Below are positions 33,204-41,926 of a DNA stretch of 64,000 nucleotides, in pieces (position 1 is the stretch's first letter; every line of letters starts with the position of its first letter). The notes below the pieces were generated by a model. It had not been told where the DNA came from. It saw only the letters and a list, made by a program, of their open reading frames with translations, and did not search any database. Source of the stretch: Duganella sp. CF517 (GTDB lineage Bacteria; Pseudomonadota; Gammaproteobacteria; Burkholderiales; Burkholderiaceae_D). Made by a program: the position numbers and the translations under genes. The stretch lies in assembly GCF_900110275.1 (NCBI RefSeq), contig NZ_FODC01000001.1, positions 434,001 through 498,000 of the forward strand. Direction: 5' to 3'.

Positions 33204-35435
33204 CTACCGCACCCTCGGCAGGCCGGCGCGCGCCAGCGCGCTGAACGCCTCGGCCGGCATCGGCTGCGCGTACACATAGCCCTGCGCGAAGTCGCAGCCG
33301 GCCAAGTCCAGCAAATTGCTCTGCGCCACCGTCTCGACGCCCTCGGCCACCACCCGCAGCCCCAGCTTGTGGGCCATCAGGATCAACGCCTCGCACATCG
33401 CCAGGTCGCCGCTGTCGTTGGCCAGGTGCTGGATGAAGCTGTGGTCGAGCTTGAGCAGGTCGATGCCGAAATGCTTGAGGTGGGCCAGCGACGAATAGCC
33501 GGTGCCGAAGTTGTCCAGCGCCACCTGCAACCCCATCTCGCGCAACTCGCGCAGGCGGTCGCCGACCTGGGCGGCGCCGTCGAGCAGCACGCCCTCGGTG
33601 ATCTCGATGATCAGGCTGCGCGGCGACAGGCCCAGCCCGGTCGCATAGTCGAGCCAGCCCGCATACAGCGTCGTGTCGCCGCGGAACTGCGCGGTCGACT
33701 GGTTGATGCCCACCTGGAAGCCCGAGCCGAGCTCGTCTTGCCAATGCCGGGCCTGCCTGGCCGCCTGGCGGAACACCCAGTCGCCGATCTCCATCATCAG
33801 CCCGCCCGATTCGGCGAACGGCAGGAACTCGGCGGGCGCCAGCAGGCCGCGGCGCGGATGGCGCCAGCGCAGCAGCGCCTCGGCCCGCTCGATCTGGCCG
33901 CTGCGCAGGTTGACGATGGGCTGGTAGTGCAGCTCGAACTGCTGGCCCGACAGCGCCGAGCGCAAGTCGATGGTGACCTGCTGGCGCGCCTGCGCCGCCT
34001 GTTGCAGTTCCGGCGTGAAATAGCTGTAGCGGTTGCGCCCGCCCTGCTTGGCCGCGTACATGGCCTGGTCGGCGTTGCGCAGCAAGGCCTCGGGGGAATT
34101 GGCGTCGGCCGGGAACACCGAGATGCCGATGCTGGCCGACACCGACGGATGGGCCACGCCCAAGGTGAAGGGCCGGTGCAGCCGGGCCAGGATGGTCTGC
34201 GTGATGCGCTCGATGGCGCTGATCTGCTCGAGCCCGGTGAGGATGACGGTGAACTCGTCGCCGCCCAGGCGCGCCACCGTGTCGGAGGTGCGCACGCAGG
34301 CGCCGATGCGCCGCGCGGCCTCGACCAGCAGGACGTCGCCCTGGTCGTGGCCGAGCGTGTCGTTGACCAGCTTGAAGCCGTCGAGGTCGATGAACAGCAG
34401 CCCCAGCAGCACGCCCTCGCGGCGCGCCTTCTTGACCTCCTGCTCCAGCCGGTCCTGGAACATATGGCGGTTGGGCAGGGAGGTCAGGCTGTCGAAGTTG
34501 GCCTGCTGCCAGATCAGTTCGGTCGAGGCGCGGGTGGCCGTGATGTCGCTCACCAGCGCCAGCGCGCCCAGGTAGCCGCCGTCGCCGTCGAAGATGGGAT
34601 TGGTCGCCAGCGTCACCCACAGCTCGGCGCGGTCCTTGCGCACGAACTTGAACTCGTGGCGCTCGGCCACGCCGCGCTGGCGCCGCGCGATGTTGCGCTC
34701 GAGGATGGCGCGGCCCTCGTCGTCCATGAACGCCACCAGCGGCTGGTCGAGCATCTCCTCGATGGTGTAGCCGAGCATCTGCGCCATCTTCGGGTTGACG
34801 AAGCTGGTGCGGGCGCTGGCGTCGATTTCCCAGATGCCCTCCTCGGCGCAATGGACGATGCGGCGGAAGCGCTCCTCGCTGCGTTCGAGCGCGGCGGTCT
34901 TGCCCTCGGCCAGCTCGACCATCACCCGCAGCGCCTGGCCGCTGGCGTCGGCGCTGGCGCGCAGGGTGACCGGGAAGCCCTGCTGGTTACGCCCGCGCAC
35001 CATCTGCAGGTCGCACTGCTCCGGCTGCGCGCTGTTGAGGGCGTGCCGCACGAAGCTGTCGAAGTCCTCGTGGAAGCGCGGCGCGACGAACTGGCGGAAC
35101 GATGTGGGGTCGGGCTTGCCGCGCGACAAACCCAGCAGATCGGCGCCGACCACGTTCATCTGCAGGATGGCGGTGTCGAAGCCGAGCACGAAGTAGCCGA
35201 CCGGCGCCAGCAGATAGATATCGTTGAAATAGGACGTTTCGGCGACGGCCTTGCCGGTCTCGGCGGCGTCGGCGGCCGGCACGGCGGCCTCGCCGATGGT
35301 CGCCATCATGGCCTCGTACGGCGCCAGGGCCGCCGCCTCGGCGACGACGGCCAGGCCGGCCAGCCCGTCGAGCCGCTCCTCGGTGATCGGCTGCCTGCGG
35401 CCGGGCGCCTCGGTACTGGACGTTTGCTTCTCCAT
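33204..35435 (-). CDS. PAS-GGDEF-EAL c-di-GMP signalling protein
   Basis: A 743-residue, soluble-looking protein. Two PAS-like regions (about residues 70-180 and 185-305) are followed by GGDEF (about 308-475) and EAL (about 485-740). The cyclase motif GGDEF (391-395) and the inhibitory RxxD site (RTSD, 382-385) are intact. The EAL motif is intact (EALLRW, 519-524), as are LIIEITE and VVAEGVET. However, the metal-binding DDFGTG motif reads DNFGTG (Asn642), so phosphodiesterase activity is uncertain. AAGGGAGG precedes the ATG. It may connect c-di-GMP level to the flagellum next to it, but it is convergent with the flagellar operon, so this is only proximity. Confidence 0.9.
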   Translation of the reverse strand: MEKQTSSTEAPGRRQPITEERLDGLAGLAVVAEAAALAPYEAMMATIGEAAVPAADAAETGKAVAETSYFNDIYLLAPVGYFVLGFDTAILQMNVVGADLLGLSRGKPDPTSFRQFVAPRFHEDFDSFVRHALNSAQPEQCDLQMVRGRNQQGFPVTLRASADASGQALRVMVELAEGKTAALERSEERFRRIVHCAEEGIWEIDASARTSFVNPKMAQMLGYTIEEMLDQPLVAFMDDEGRAILERNIARRQRGVAERHEFKFVRKDRAELWVTLATNPIFDGDGGYLGALALVSDITATRASTELIWQQANFDSLTSLPNRHMFQDRLEQEVKKARREGVLLGLLFIDLDGFKLVNDTLGHDQGDVLLVEAARRIGACVRTSDTVARLGGDEFTVILTGLEQISAIERITQTILARLHRPFTLGVAHPSVSASIGISVFPADANSPEALLRNADQAMYAAKQGGRNRYSYFTPELQQAAQARQQVTIDLRSALSGQQFELHYQPIVNLRSGQIERAEALLRWRHPRRGLLAPAEFLPFAESGGLMMEIGDWVFRQAARQARHWQDELGSGFQVGINQSTAQFRGDTTLYAGWLDYATGLGLSPRSLIIEITEGVLLDGAAQVGDRLRELREMGLQVALDNFGTGYSSLAHLKHFGIDLLKLDHSFIQHLANDSGDLAMCEALILMAHKLGLRVVAEGVETVAQSNLLDLAGCDFAQGYVYAQPMPAEAFSALARAGLPRVR

Positions 35436-35462
35436 ACCCTCCCTTTGCGTAACCCCACCCCC

Positions 35463-35580
35463 GGGGTCAGTGCCGACATTCGGACACGGACTCGTGCATC
35501 AATGGCGAACCCGGCCCGGAGCGTCGGTGTCGCCATGCGGACATCGGCGGAGCTCGTGTCCGAATGTCGGCACTGACCCC
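35463..35580. repeat. REP-like 118-bp imperfect palindrome
   Basis: Two perfect 26-bp inverted arms (35463-35488 and 35555-35580) begin and end with GGGGTCAG/CTGACCCC. A nested inverted repeat (ATGGCGA at 35502-35508 with TCGCCAT at 35530-35536) lies in the central part. Outside the arms a weaker pairing continues (TAACCCC at about 35450 with GGGGTTA at about 35592). It sits between the 5' end of the GGDEF-EAL gene and the 3' end of the ABC permease gene. The shape is that of a REP/BIME or miniature mobile element; no transposase is nearby. Confidence 0.8.
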
Positions 35581-35640
35581 GCTGGGGGTATGGGGTTAGA
35601 CTAGCATTTACGGATGGCGATGTCGAGAAAACACGGGAAG

Positions 35641-36315
35641 TTAGCGATGTGCACGGTTCAAACGTTGTTCCGCGCGTCGTTGCAACGCCTCAAACAACAG
35701 GCTCAGCGCCCAGTAGATCAGCGCGGCGGCCAGGTACAGCGGCAGCGGCCGGAATGTCGTGGCGATCACTTCCTTGGTCGAGAGCATCAACTCGGTCATG
35801 GTGATGACCGAGACCAGCGAGGTGTCCTTGATCAGGCTGATCAAGGTGTTGCTCATTGCCGGCACGGCGATCCTCAGCGCCTGCGGCAAGACCACGTGGC
35901 GCAACGTGCTCCAGTAGCCGAGCCCGAGGCTGTAGCTGGCCGCCCACTGCCCGGTGCTGACGGCGCCGATGGCGCCGCGCAGGCTCTCGGAGAGGAACGC
36001 GCCCGAATTCAGACTCAGCGCCAGGATGCCGGCCGTCACCGGCGTGAATTCGATGCCGACGCTGGGCAGGCCGTAATAGATGACGAACATCTGCACCAGC
36101 AGCGGCGTGCCGCGCATCAGGCTGACGTAGACGGCGGCCGGCCAGCGCAGCACGCGGTAAGGCAGGATGCGCATCACCGCCACCGGGAAGCCGATCAGCA
36201 GTCCGCCCAGCATCGACGCCAGCGCGAACACCACCGTGTAGCCGGCGCCGCGCAGCATGACGGGCGCCGCCTCGGTCAGCAGCGCCCGCAAATCCAGCAG
36301 CCCCTGCCAGTCCAT
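35641..36315 (-). CDS. Amino-acid ABC transporter permease
   Basis: A 224-residue inner-membrane permease of the polar amino-acid (HisM/GlnP/TcyL) type. About five transmembrane helices are visible. The N-terminal GAGYTVVFALASMLGG and SLMRGTPLLVQMFVIYYGLP, and the EAA loop (SLGLGYWSTLRHVVLPQALRIAVPAM) are diagnostic. It ends with a basic tail. It is 2 bp from the upstream binding-protein gene, with which it must form a transporter; the ATPase gene is not adjacent. Cystine is the likeliest substrate class because of the partner's sequence, but this is inference. Confidence 0.9.
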   Translation of the reverse strand: MDWQGLLDLRALLTEAAPVMLRGAGYTVVFALASMLGGLLIGFPVAVMRILPYRVLRWPAAVYVSLMRGTPLLVQMFVIYYGLPSVGIEFTPVTAGILALSLNSGAFLSESLRGAIGAVSTGQWAASYSLGLGYWSTLRHVVLPQALRIAVPAMSNTLISLIKDTSLVSVITMTELMLSTKEVIATTFRPLPLYLAAALIYWALSLLFEALQRRAEQRLNRAHR

Positions 36316-36317
36316 GC

Positions 36318-37166
36318 TCAGGGCGCCTTGCTGACGTCAGTGCCGAACCATTTGATCGAGATCGCCGTCAGGCTGCCGTCGGCGGCGACGGCGGCCAGCG
36401 CCTTGTCGAGCGCGGCCTTGAATTCCGGATTGCCCTTGTGGAAGGGAATGCCCATGCGCTCGACCGCGCCGACCCGGGCCCCGGCCTTGATCGGCAACTT
36501 GGAGATTTTCAGCAGATAGGCCGACATCAGGCTGTCGTTGAGGGCGGCGTCGAGCCGGCCGCTGGCCAGGTCCGACATCGTGTCGGGCGCGGCCGCGTAG
36601 CTGCGCACGTCGATGCCGGGCACCGCCCTGGCCTGCTGCTCGTAGACGCTGCCCTGCCCGACGCCGAGCTTCTTGCCCTTCAGATCGGCCAGCGACGCGT
36701 AGACGGCCTTCTCGTCCTTGCGCACGATCAGCTGCGGCATCGAGTAGATATACGGGGTGGAAAAGTCGAACGCCTGCTCGCGCTTGGGATTGATGCCCAC
36801 CTGCGAAATGATGACGTCGTATTTATTGGCCGACAGCCCGGCCAGGATGCTGGCCCATTCGCTGCTGACGAACTCCACCTTCAAGCCCAGCCTGGCCGCC
36901 AGCAGGCGCGCGACATCGACGTCGTAGCCGGCCAGCTGCCCGGTCTTCTGGTCCTTGTAATTGAACGGCGGATAGGTTCCCTCCAGCGCCACCTTCAACG
37001 TGCCGCGCGCCTTGACGGTGGCCAGCAAATCGGCCGCCGACGCCGTGGCCGGCGCCCATGCCGCCGCCAGCGCGGCCGCGGCCATCACCGCCAGCGCCGC
37101 GCGACGCAGCGCCGGGCGCCGCGCAGGCTGGACGGGGGTAACAAAACTGCACTCGGGTGTCTGCAT
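36318..37166 (-). CDS. Periplasmic amino-acid (cystine-type) binding protein
   Basis: A 282-residue family 3 solute-binding protein. I start at ATG 37166, because AGGAAAA lies 5 bp upstream; 37178 is possible. The N-terminus is a long signal peptide (ending ATASA, about residue 44). The mature part shows GTLKVALEGTYPPFNYKDQ and SEWASILAGLSANKYDVIIS, close to the cystine-binding TcyJ/FliY subgroup, then GVGQGSVYEQQ. It delivers substrate to the permease encoded 2 bp downstream. Confidence 0.9.
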   Translation of the reverse strand: MQTPECSFVTPVQPARRPALRRAALAVMAAAALAAAWAPATASAADLLATVKARGTLKVALEGTYPPFNYKDQKTGQLAGYDVDVARLLAARLGLKVEFVSSEWASILAGLSANKYDVIISQVGINPKREQAFDFSTPYIYSMPQLIVRKDEKAVYASLADLKGKKLGVGQGSVYEQQARAVPGIDVRSYAAAPDTMSDLASGRLDAALNDSLMSAYLLKISKLPIKAGARVGAVERMGIPFHKGNPEFKAALDKALAAVAADGSLTAISIKWFGTDVSKAP

Positions 37167-37189
37167 GGTTTTCCTCATAATGGCAGGCG

Positions 37190-37606
37190 CTACCAGGCGC
37201 CCATACGGCGACGCAGGCCGAAATTGTGGCCGACGACCAGCATCGAGGTGGCGATCAGCCCGCTCAGCCCGATCATCAACTGTACCAGTTTATCGTCCGG
37301 CAGCACCCACATCGAGCCCGGCGGCGCCTCGCCGAGGCGCGCCGCCGCCATGATCAGCGGCGCCACCCATTGCGCTTCCGGCGTCACATCGAGGATCAAC
37401 GCGCCGTCCTGGGTGGTCTGCATGTAGATCTCGCCGCCCTCGGCCAGCGTGAAGCAGACGCCGTAACCGGTTTCATTCTTGCCGATATGTTGCTGCAGGC
37501 TGAGGTTATGCTCCTCGATCCACAGTTCGACGTCGGCCGGGCTCTCGAGCCCCTGCCACGGCACCGGCTTGAAACGCGGCGGCTCATTCTTATCTTGCAT
37601 ACTCAT
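37190..37606 (-). CDS. Conserved-looking hypothetical protein
   Basis: A 138-residue protein I do not recognise. The first 100 residues look soluble and folded (SPADVELWIEEHNLSLQQHI; YGVCFTLAEGGEIYMQTTQDG). Residues about 105-127 form a hydrophobic segment (LVQLMIGLSGLIATSMLVVG) that could be a C-terminal membrane anchor, followed by a basic end (LRRRMGAW). The start is 37606 or 37600. It lies 23 bp upstream of the binding-protein gene on the same strand, so co-transcription is possible, but nothing ties it to transport. Confidence 0.6.
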   Translation of the reverse strand: MSMQDKNEPPRFKPVPWQGLESPADVELWIEEHNLSLQQHIGKNETGYGVCFTLAEGGEIYMQTTQDGALILDVTPEAQWVAPLIMAAARLGEAPPGSMWVLPDDKLVQLMIGLSGLIATSMLVVGHNFGLRRRMGAW

Positions 37607-37733
37607 CCCGTTGACTGGCCAAGCCGCCAGTTTACCCGATAGCAGGCATCGACGATGAAATTCAAGTATCTATACGGCACGGTCCGCAGGGAGCATGGGT
37701 CGGACTTCGGCCGGTACCTCGACGACTTGCCGG

Positions 37734-38507
37734 TCAGCCCTTCCAGGTGCGCTTCAGGCCGGTATCCGCGTGGATCCAGCCGCCGCGCGGGCCGGCGCGG
37801 TAATAGAAGCCGACGCCGCCCTGGCGGAAGCTCTTGACCAGGCCGCCGAGCACTTCGGCGTTCAGGTTGGCGATGCGGATGTCGGCGGCGCGGCCTTCGA
37901 TGTGCAGCGACTGGCGCGCGGCCGGCACGCCGGCTTCGCGCAGCTTGTTGTTGGACGAAGATGTGCGGTAGCCCGACAGGATCTCCAGCGGCGTATCGAT
38001 GCCGTAGCGCTGCACGAACGCCTGGGTGCCCCACAACGTTTCGAACAGTTTGGGATCGATGCGGGCGGTTTCCTTGCCGTTGACATCGCGCAGCAGGTGG
38101 CACAAATCCTGGTAGGCGGACTCGATGATCTCGCCGTCGCGCCAGTACAGCAGCTTGGCGCGCTCGTTGCTGGCCGGACGGAACACCTCGATGGTGCGCG
38201 GCTTGAGCCAGAATTCCATGTCGAGCAGCTGGGCGTCGAAGATGTCCGGCGGCGGCTCGATCTCGCCGCTGCCCGCGCCGAGGCCGGACGGGGCCGATTG
38301 GGTCGACGCCGACGGCATGCTGGCCGCCGTCCGCGGCTGCGTGACGACGGCCGGCGCCGCCACACGCGCGGCGGGCGGCTTGGCGGCCGCGCCGGCGCTG
38401 GTTTTACGCGCCGCGCTGTCCGACGCACATCCTATCAACGGCACGGATAACAACCCCGCCGCCGTCAACCCCAAGCCCTGCTGTAAAAACTCTCTGCGCG
38501 ATGCCAT
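37734..38507 (-). CDS. YcbK-family (DUF882) murein peptidase, Tat-exported
   Basis: A 257-residue protein. I start at ATG 38507 (MASRREFLQQG), which gives a twin-arginine-type signal; the longer frame to 38567 has no such logic. A Cys in LIGC at residue 27 could be a lipobox. A disordered Ala/Ser/Pro linker runs to about residue 85. The C-terminal peptidase-M15-like domain contains EILSGYRTSSSNNKLREAG, SLHIEGRAADIRI and GGWIHADTG, which supply the His, Asp and His expected as zinc ligands. The family cleaves peptidoglycan cross-links in the periplasm. Confidence 0.88.
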   Translation of the reverse strand: MASRREFLQQGLGLTAAGLLSVPLIGCASDSAARKTSAGAAAKPPAARVAAPAVVTQPRTAASMPSASTQSAPSGLGAGSGEIEPPPDIFDAQLLDMEFWLKPRTIEVFRPASNERAKLLYWRDGEIIESAYQDLCHLLRDVNGKETARIDPKLFETLWGTQAFVQRYGIDTPLEILSGYRTSSSNNKLREAGVPAARQSLHIEGRAADIRIANLNAEVLGGLVKSFRQGGVGFYYRAGPRGGWIHADTGLKRTWKG

Positions 38508-38591
38508 AGCTATTCCGTAAAACTCGATAGGGATACTATAGCGTAAGCAGGGGGAAATGAAAAACACGGCAGGCCCGCGAGACGCCCCCGG

Positions 38592-39068
38592 CTAACGTAC
38601 CGCCAACCGCACCGTCCTTTCCGGCACGACCAGGCCGTTCGCCAACGTCCGCTGTGGCACGACCATCGCCACCCAACCGCTGACCTGGTCGTCGCCCAGC
38701 AGGTTGATCTCCATCTGCAGCTGGCGGTCCAGCGCGACGAAGGCATTCGGCGCGGCCGCGACGAGTTGATGCCACTGGCCGTCATCGATGCGGGCATACA
38801 TGTGCATGCCGCGCGGCGCGATCGCCAGGGTCTGGCCGTTGGACAGCGTATAGCCGCGCCGGTAGTCGTCGTAGTCCTGCGGCCACATCTTGCGGTAGCG
38901 CTGCGGCAGCTCGATGCGCACTTGCGCGCCCGCCTGGCTTGCCTTGTAGGGAACCGGGACCGACTGCTGCTCGGGCTCGCTCTGCTGCCGAGCCTGCACC
39001 GCCGCCGCCATCGCCATCGCCCATCCCGCCGCCCCGATTACCAGCTTGCTTGCGTTCAGCCGTTTCAT
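38592..39068 (-). CDS. Secreted hypothetical protein
   Basis: A 158-residue protein that I start at 39068 because AAAGGAGT lies just upstream. It has a signal peptide (about residues 1-27, ending AAVQA) and a small mature domain with ELPQRYRKMWPQDYDDYRRGY and LSNGQTLAIAPRGMHMYARI. I recognise no family. The layout suggests a periplasmic or surface protein with a compact beta-rich fold. It stands alone, 84 bp from ycbK downstream and 186 bp from the next gene upstream. Confidence 0.65.
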   Translation of the reverse strand: MKRLNASKLVIGAAGWAMAMAAAVQARQQSEPEQQSVPVPYKASQAGAQVRIELPQRYRKMWPQDYDDYRRGYTLSNGQTLAIAPRGMHMYARIDDGQWHQLVAAAPNAFVALDRQLQMEINLLGDDQVSGWVAMVVPQRTLANGLVVPERTVRLAVR

Positions 39069-39254
39069 GATGACTCCTTTATCGATTAAATCCGCGAGGC
39101 TATATTTAAGCAGCCACGCGCAAAACCGCAAATGCAAACTCGCTATCAGGCGCGCGGCGGCATCGATATTTAATATGAGTCGGGGACCAGGGCGACACGC
39201 GATAGACGTATCGAAAAGCCTGGCGGTATGGCGATGGACCGCAACGGCGGTGGA

Positions 39255-40088
39255 TTACGCGGCGGCGGCCACCGGTTCCGGCTGCAGCAAGGCCGCGCGC
39301 GGCTCGTCGAGCAAATAGCCCTGCGCCAGCAGCGGCACGCCGGCGGCATCGCCCAACTGCCGCAGCACCGTCAGCGTCTGCGGCGTTTCCACCCGCTTGA
39401 ACAGCACCGAGACGTTGGCCTCGGCCGAGCGCCGCAGCAAGGCCAGCACATTCTCGGTGTCATGCAGCTCGCGCGCGTCGAGCTTGAACACGTCCGGACG
39501 CAGCCGGTCCAACACCTGCAACCCGTCCGGGGCGCTGGCGACGTTGACGGCGAAGCGGAAACCGTTGCGCCGGTAGTTGTCGGACACATAATTCAACAGC
39601 CAGCCCTGCTGCGGCGTCGCCGCCGGCAGCTGCAGCACGATGCGCGACAACGGCAACTCCAGCGCGTCGAGAATGCGGCGGAACGCGTGGCCATGGTTGC
39701 TGCTGACGGCGCTGAGCAGGCGGTCGTGCACGTTCAGGTACAGATCGGCGTCGGCGTTGGGCGCGCTATCGGCCTGGCGGAAGAAATTGATCGCGTGCAG
39801 CATGCGGCACAGGCGGTCGAGCTCGATAGACTCGTCGTCGCTGGCCGCGTGGTCGAGCAGTTTCCACAGCGACAGCCCCATGTCCTGCGCCGACACGCTG
39901 CGCGCCAGCCCCTCGTAGGCATGGATGGCGCCGGTCTCTAGCTGACGGACCGGCTGGAAGGCGCTGCTCATGGTGCAATTGAAAAACCGCCCCTGCGCCT
40001 TGCCCTCGTGATCGAGCCAGATGCTGGTGGCGGCGCCGGTCGCGTCGGATAGACGCGCCAGGTATTTTTGCAGAACGGGAAATGACAT
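39255..40088 (-). CDS. Degenerate EAL-domain protein
   Basis: A 277-residue protein. I start at ATG 40088, which follows GAGGAAC. The EAL fold can be traced from about residue 43 (SSAFQPVRQLETGAIHAYEGLAR) to 258 (LLAQGY). Several catalytic positions are lost: the ExLxR site is kept (Glu59) and Asn119 and Lys202 are present. The metal Glu of EITE is Gln153, the DDFG pair is replaced by VNVAS (about 181-185), and the Glu of AEGVET is Lys231. It is therefore probably a c-di-GMP or protein-binding module without phosphodiesterase activity. No other domain is visible apart from about 40 N-terminal residues. Confidence 0.82.
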   Translation of the reverse strand: MSFPVLQKYLARLSDATGAATSIWLDHEGKAQGRFFNCTMSSAFQPVRQLETGAIHAYEGLARSVSAQDMGLSLWKLLDHAASDDESIELDRLCRMLHAINFFRQADSAPNADADLYLNVHDRLLSAVSSNHGHAFRRILDALELPLSRIVLQLPAATPQQGWLLNYVSDNYRRNGFRFAVNVASAPDGLQVLDRLRPDVFKLDARELHDTENVLALLRRSAEANVSVLFKRVETPQTLTVLRQLGDAAGVPLLAQGYLLDEPRAALLQPEPVAAAA

Positions 40089-40248
40089 GGGTTCCTCGAC
40101 GGATACAGGCAATGTCGACAGCGTATGCGGGCGCCGGAAAAAGCAGAACGAATGCTTTCAGCTATGGATATGCCAAAACATTCCTTCCGCTCACACGGGG
40201 GCGCGGCTATTGTGGGACATCGTCAACCAAGTCCGGATCGCCCGCCCC

Positions 40249-41055
40249 ATGTGCCAACTACTCGCTATGAACAGCAGCAAGCCTGCCGCCGTCGATTTTT
40301 CGTTCGCGGGCTTCGCCGAACGGGGCGGCCGCACCGGCGAACACCGGGATGGCTGGGGCATCGCGCTGCACACCGGCAGCGGTTGCCGCCTCTACACCGA
40401 CTTCCTGCCGTCGATCGACTCGCCGCTGGCGGCGCAGTTCAAGCAAAACCCGATCAAGGCGAAAAACGTCGTCGCGCATATCCGCAAGGCCACGCAGGGC
40501 CGCATCTCGCTGGAAAACAGCCACCCGTTTACGCGCGAACTATGGGGCCGGACCTGGTCGTTCGCCCACAACGGCGATTTAAAACTGTTCAACCCGAATC
40601 CCAGCCTGTACGCGCCGTGGGGCGACACCGACAGCGAGCGGGCGTTCTGCCACCTGCTGTCGGGCCTGGCGCTGCGGTTCGAGCAGGCGCCGCCGCGCCA
40701 CCTGCTGTATCGAACGCTGGAAACGCTGGCCGGCGAGATCGCCGACTACGGCACCTTCAACTTCATCCTGTCGAACGGCGAGCTGCTGTTCGCCCATTGC
40801 AGTACGGATTTGCATTTCGTCGTCAGGGAGTATCCGTTCTCGGTCGCCAAGCTGATCGATTGCGACCTGAGCATCGATTTCAGCAAGCACAACCATCTTG
40901 ACGACCGCATCGCCGTCATCGCCACGCAACCGCTGACGTCGAACGAAGCGTGGACCAGGCTGGCGCCGGGCGAGCTCAAGCTGTTCGTCGGGGGGGAGGA
41001 AGTGGGCGCGGCGCCGGCCCGGCGCGAGGAATGGCAATTGGCCGTCTGCTGTTGA
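40249..41055 (+). CDS. Class II glutamine amidotransferase (YafJ family)
   Basis: A 268-residue enzyme. The start at 40249 gives Met-Cys, leaving Cys2 as the N-terminal nucleophile needed by class II amidotransferases; a longer frame upstream would bury it. The catalytic core is clear: MCQLLAMNSSKP, RDGWGIALHTGSGC, VVAHIRKATQG, ENSHPFTRELWG, SFAHNGDL. It hydrolyses glutamine to supply ammonia; the acceptor reaction of YafJ-type proteins is unknown to me. It is divergent from the degenerate EAL gene. Confidence 0.9.
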   Translation: MCQLLAMNSSKPAAVDFSFAGFAERGGRTGEHRDGWGIALHTGSGCRLYTDFLPSIDSPLAAQFKQNPIKAKNVVAHIRKATQGRISLENSHPFTRELWGRTWSFAHNGDLKLFNPNPSLYAPWGDTDSERAFCHLLSGLALRFEQAPPRHLLYRTLETLAGEIADYGTFNFILSNGELLFAHCSTDLHFVVREYPFSVAKLIDCDLSIDFSKHNHLDDRIAVIATQPLTSNEAWTRLAPGELKLFVGGEEVGAAPARREEWQLAVCC

Positions 41056-41082
41056 AGCAACGCCGGCCACGGCCGGCTGGCA

Positions 41083-41625
41083 TCAAGCTGAATTACAGTT
41101 ACAGAAACGCTTGCGCTTGGCCGCATCGGGGACGCCGGCCTCGTCGAGCTGCTTCCAGAAGAACACCGTTTCCACGCCATACGGCGAGCGCACCTTGCCC
41201 GCGTCCACATAGCCGTGCCGAGCGAAAAACGCCTGGCCGGTGGCCGTGCTGTGCAGTTGCAGCGCCTTGACGCCCCAGCTGCCAGCCTGCTCCTCCACCC
41301 GCGCCAGCAGGGCCTTGCCGATGCCGTGCCCGCGCGCCTCGGGCAATAAATAGCACAACGCCAACTTTCCCGCCCCGGTCAGCAAAGCGACGCCGACCAC
41401 GACGCCTTCGCTGACCGCGACCAGCGAAAAATTGGTGGGCGAACTGAACCAGTTCGCCACCATCTGCGGCGTTTTGTTGCCCAACCACGCATCCAGGATC
41501 GCCGGATCGTTTTTATGGTCGAGCTCACAGCACTCCGTGATAGAGCGGCGCAAGACATTGCACGCCGCGTCCGCGTCTGTCGAAACAGCGATGCGGACTT
41601 CCAGACTCCGAATTTCAAGACTCAT
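41083..41625 (-). CDS. GNAT-family N-acetyltransferase
   Basis: A 180-residue protein with the GNAT fold. The acetyl-CoA loop appears as LLPEARGHGIGKALLARVEEQA (R/QxxGxG/A), preceded by beta strands (FSLVAVSEGVVVGVALL) and followed by LQLHSTATGQAFFARHGYVDAG. The substrate is unknown. It is convergent with the amidotransferase gene (27 bp between them). Confidence 0.88.
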   Translation of the reverse strand: MSLEIRSLEVRIAVSTDADAACNVLRRSITECCELDHKNDPAILDAWLGNKTPQMVANWFSSPTNFSLVAVSEGVVVGVALLTGAGKLALCYLLPEARGHGIGKALLARVEEQAGSWGVKALQLHSTATGQAFFARHGYVDAGKVRSPYGVETVFFWKQLDEAGVPDAAKRKRFCNCNSA

Positions 41626-41926
41626 GTACGCTCACAAATATTCCCGATAGCAAAATGAAGTCGCGCTTCTCAGTGCCTGATACGACTATACACCAAGCTG
41701 TCAAAGCCGTTGCGGAAGCACCCGGGTGGAGTGTCGCGGCGCCGGTTTTCCCTATGACAGCCTAGTTGCTGGCCCTGCTTTTGCCCACGAATGTTTTCAA
41801 AAATCGTTATACGGTTTTTAACGAAAACTTGGCGCGATCCAAACGGTCTAAGCATATTACGAAAAATTCGTATCTTTTCCGGGCGAAATTTTACACCATG
41901 GTCGCCTGTTATTACGAAAGCTCATT
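41626..41926. promoter_or_regulatory. Regulatory region of sbp with two palindromes
   Basis: A 301-bp gap between the divergent GNAT and sulfate-binding-protein genes; its right half is A+T-rich. It contains an inverted repeat TACGAA-AAA-TTCGTA (41858-41872) and, further upstream, TCGTTA/TAACGA (41804-41809 with 41819-41824), flanked by GTTTTC/GAAAAC. These could be operators for a sulfur or metal regulator, but I cannot match them to a known CysB-type site. I see no coding sequence here. Confidence 0.45.
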
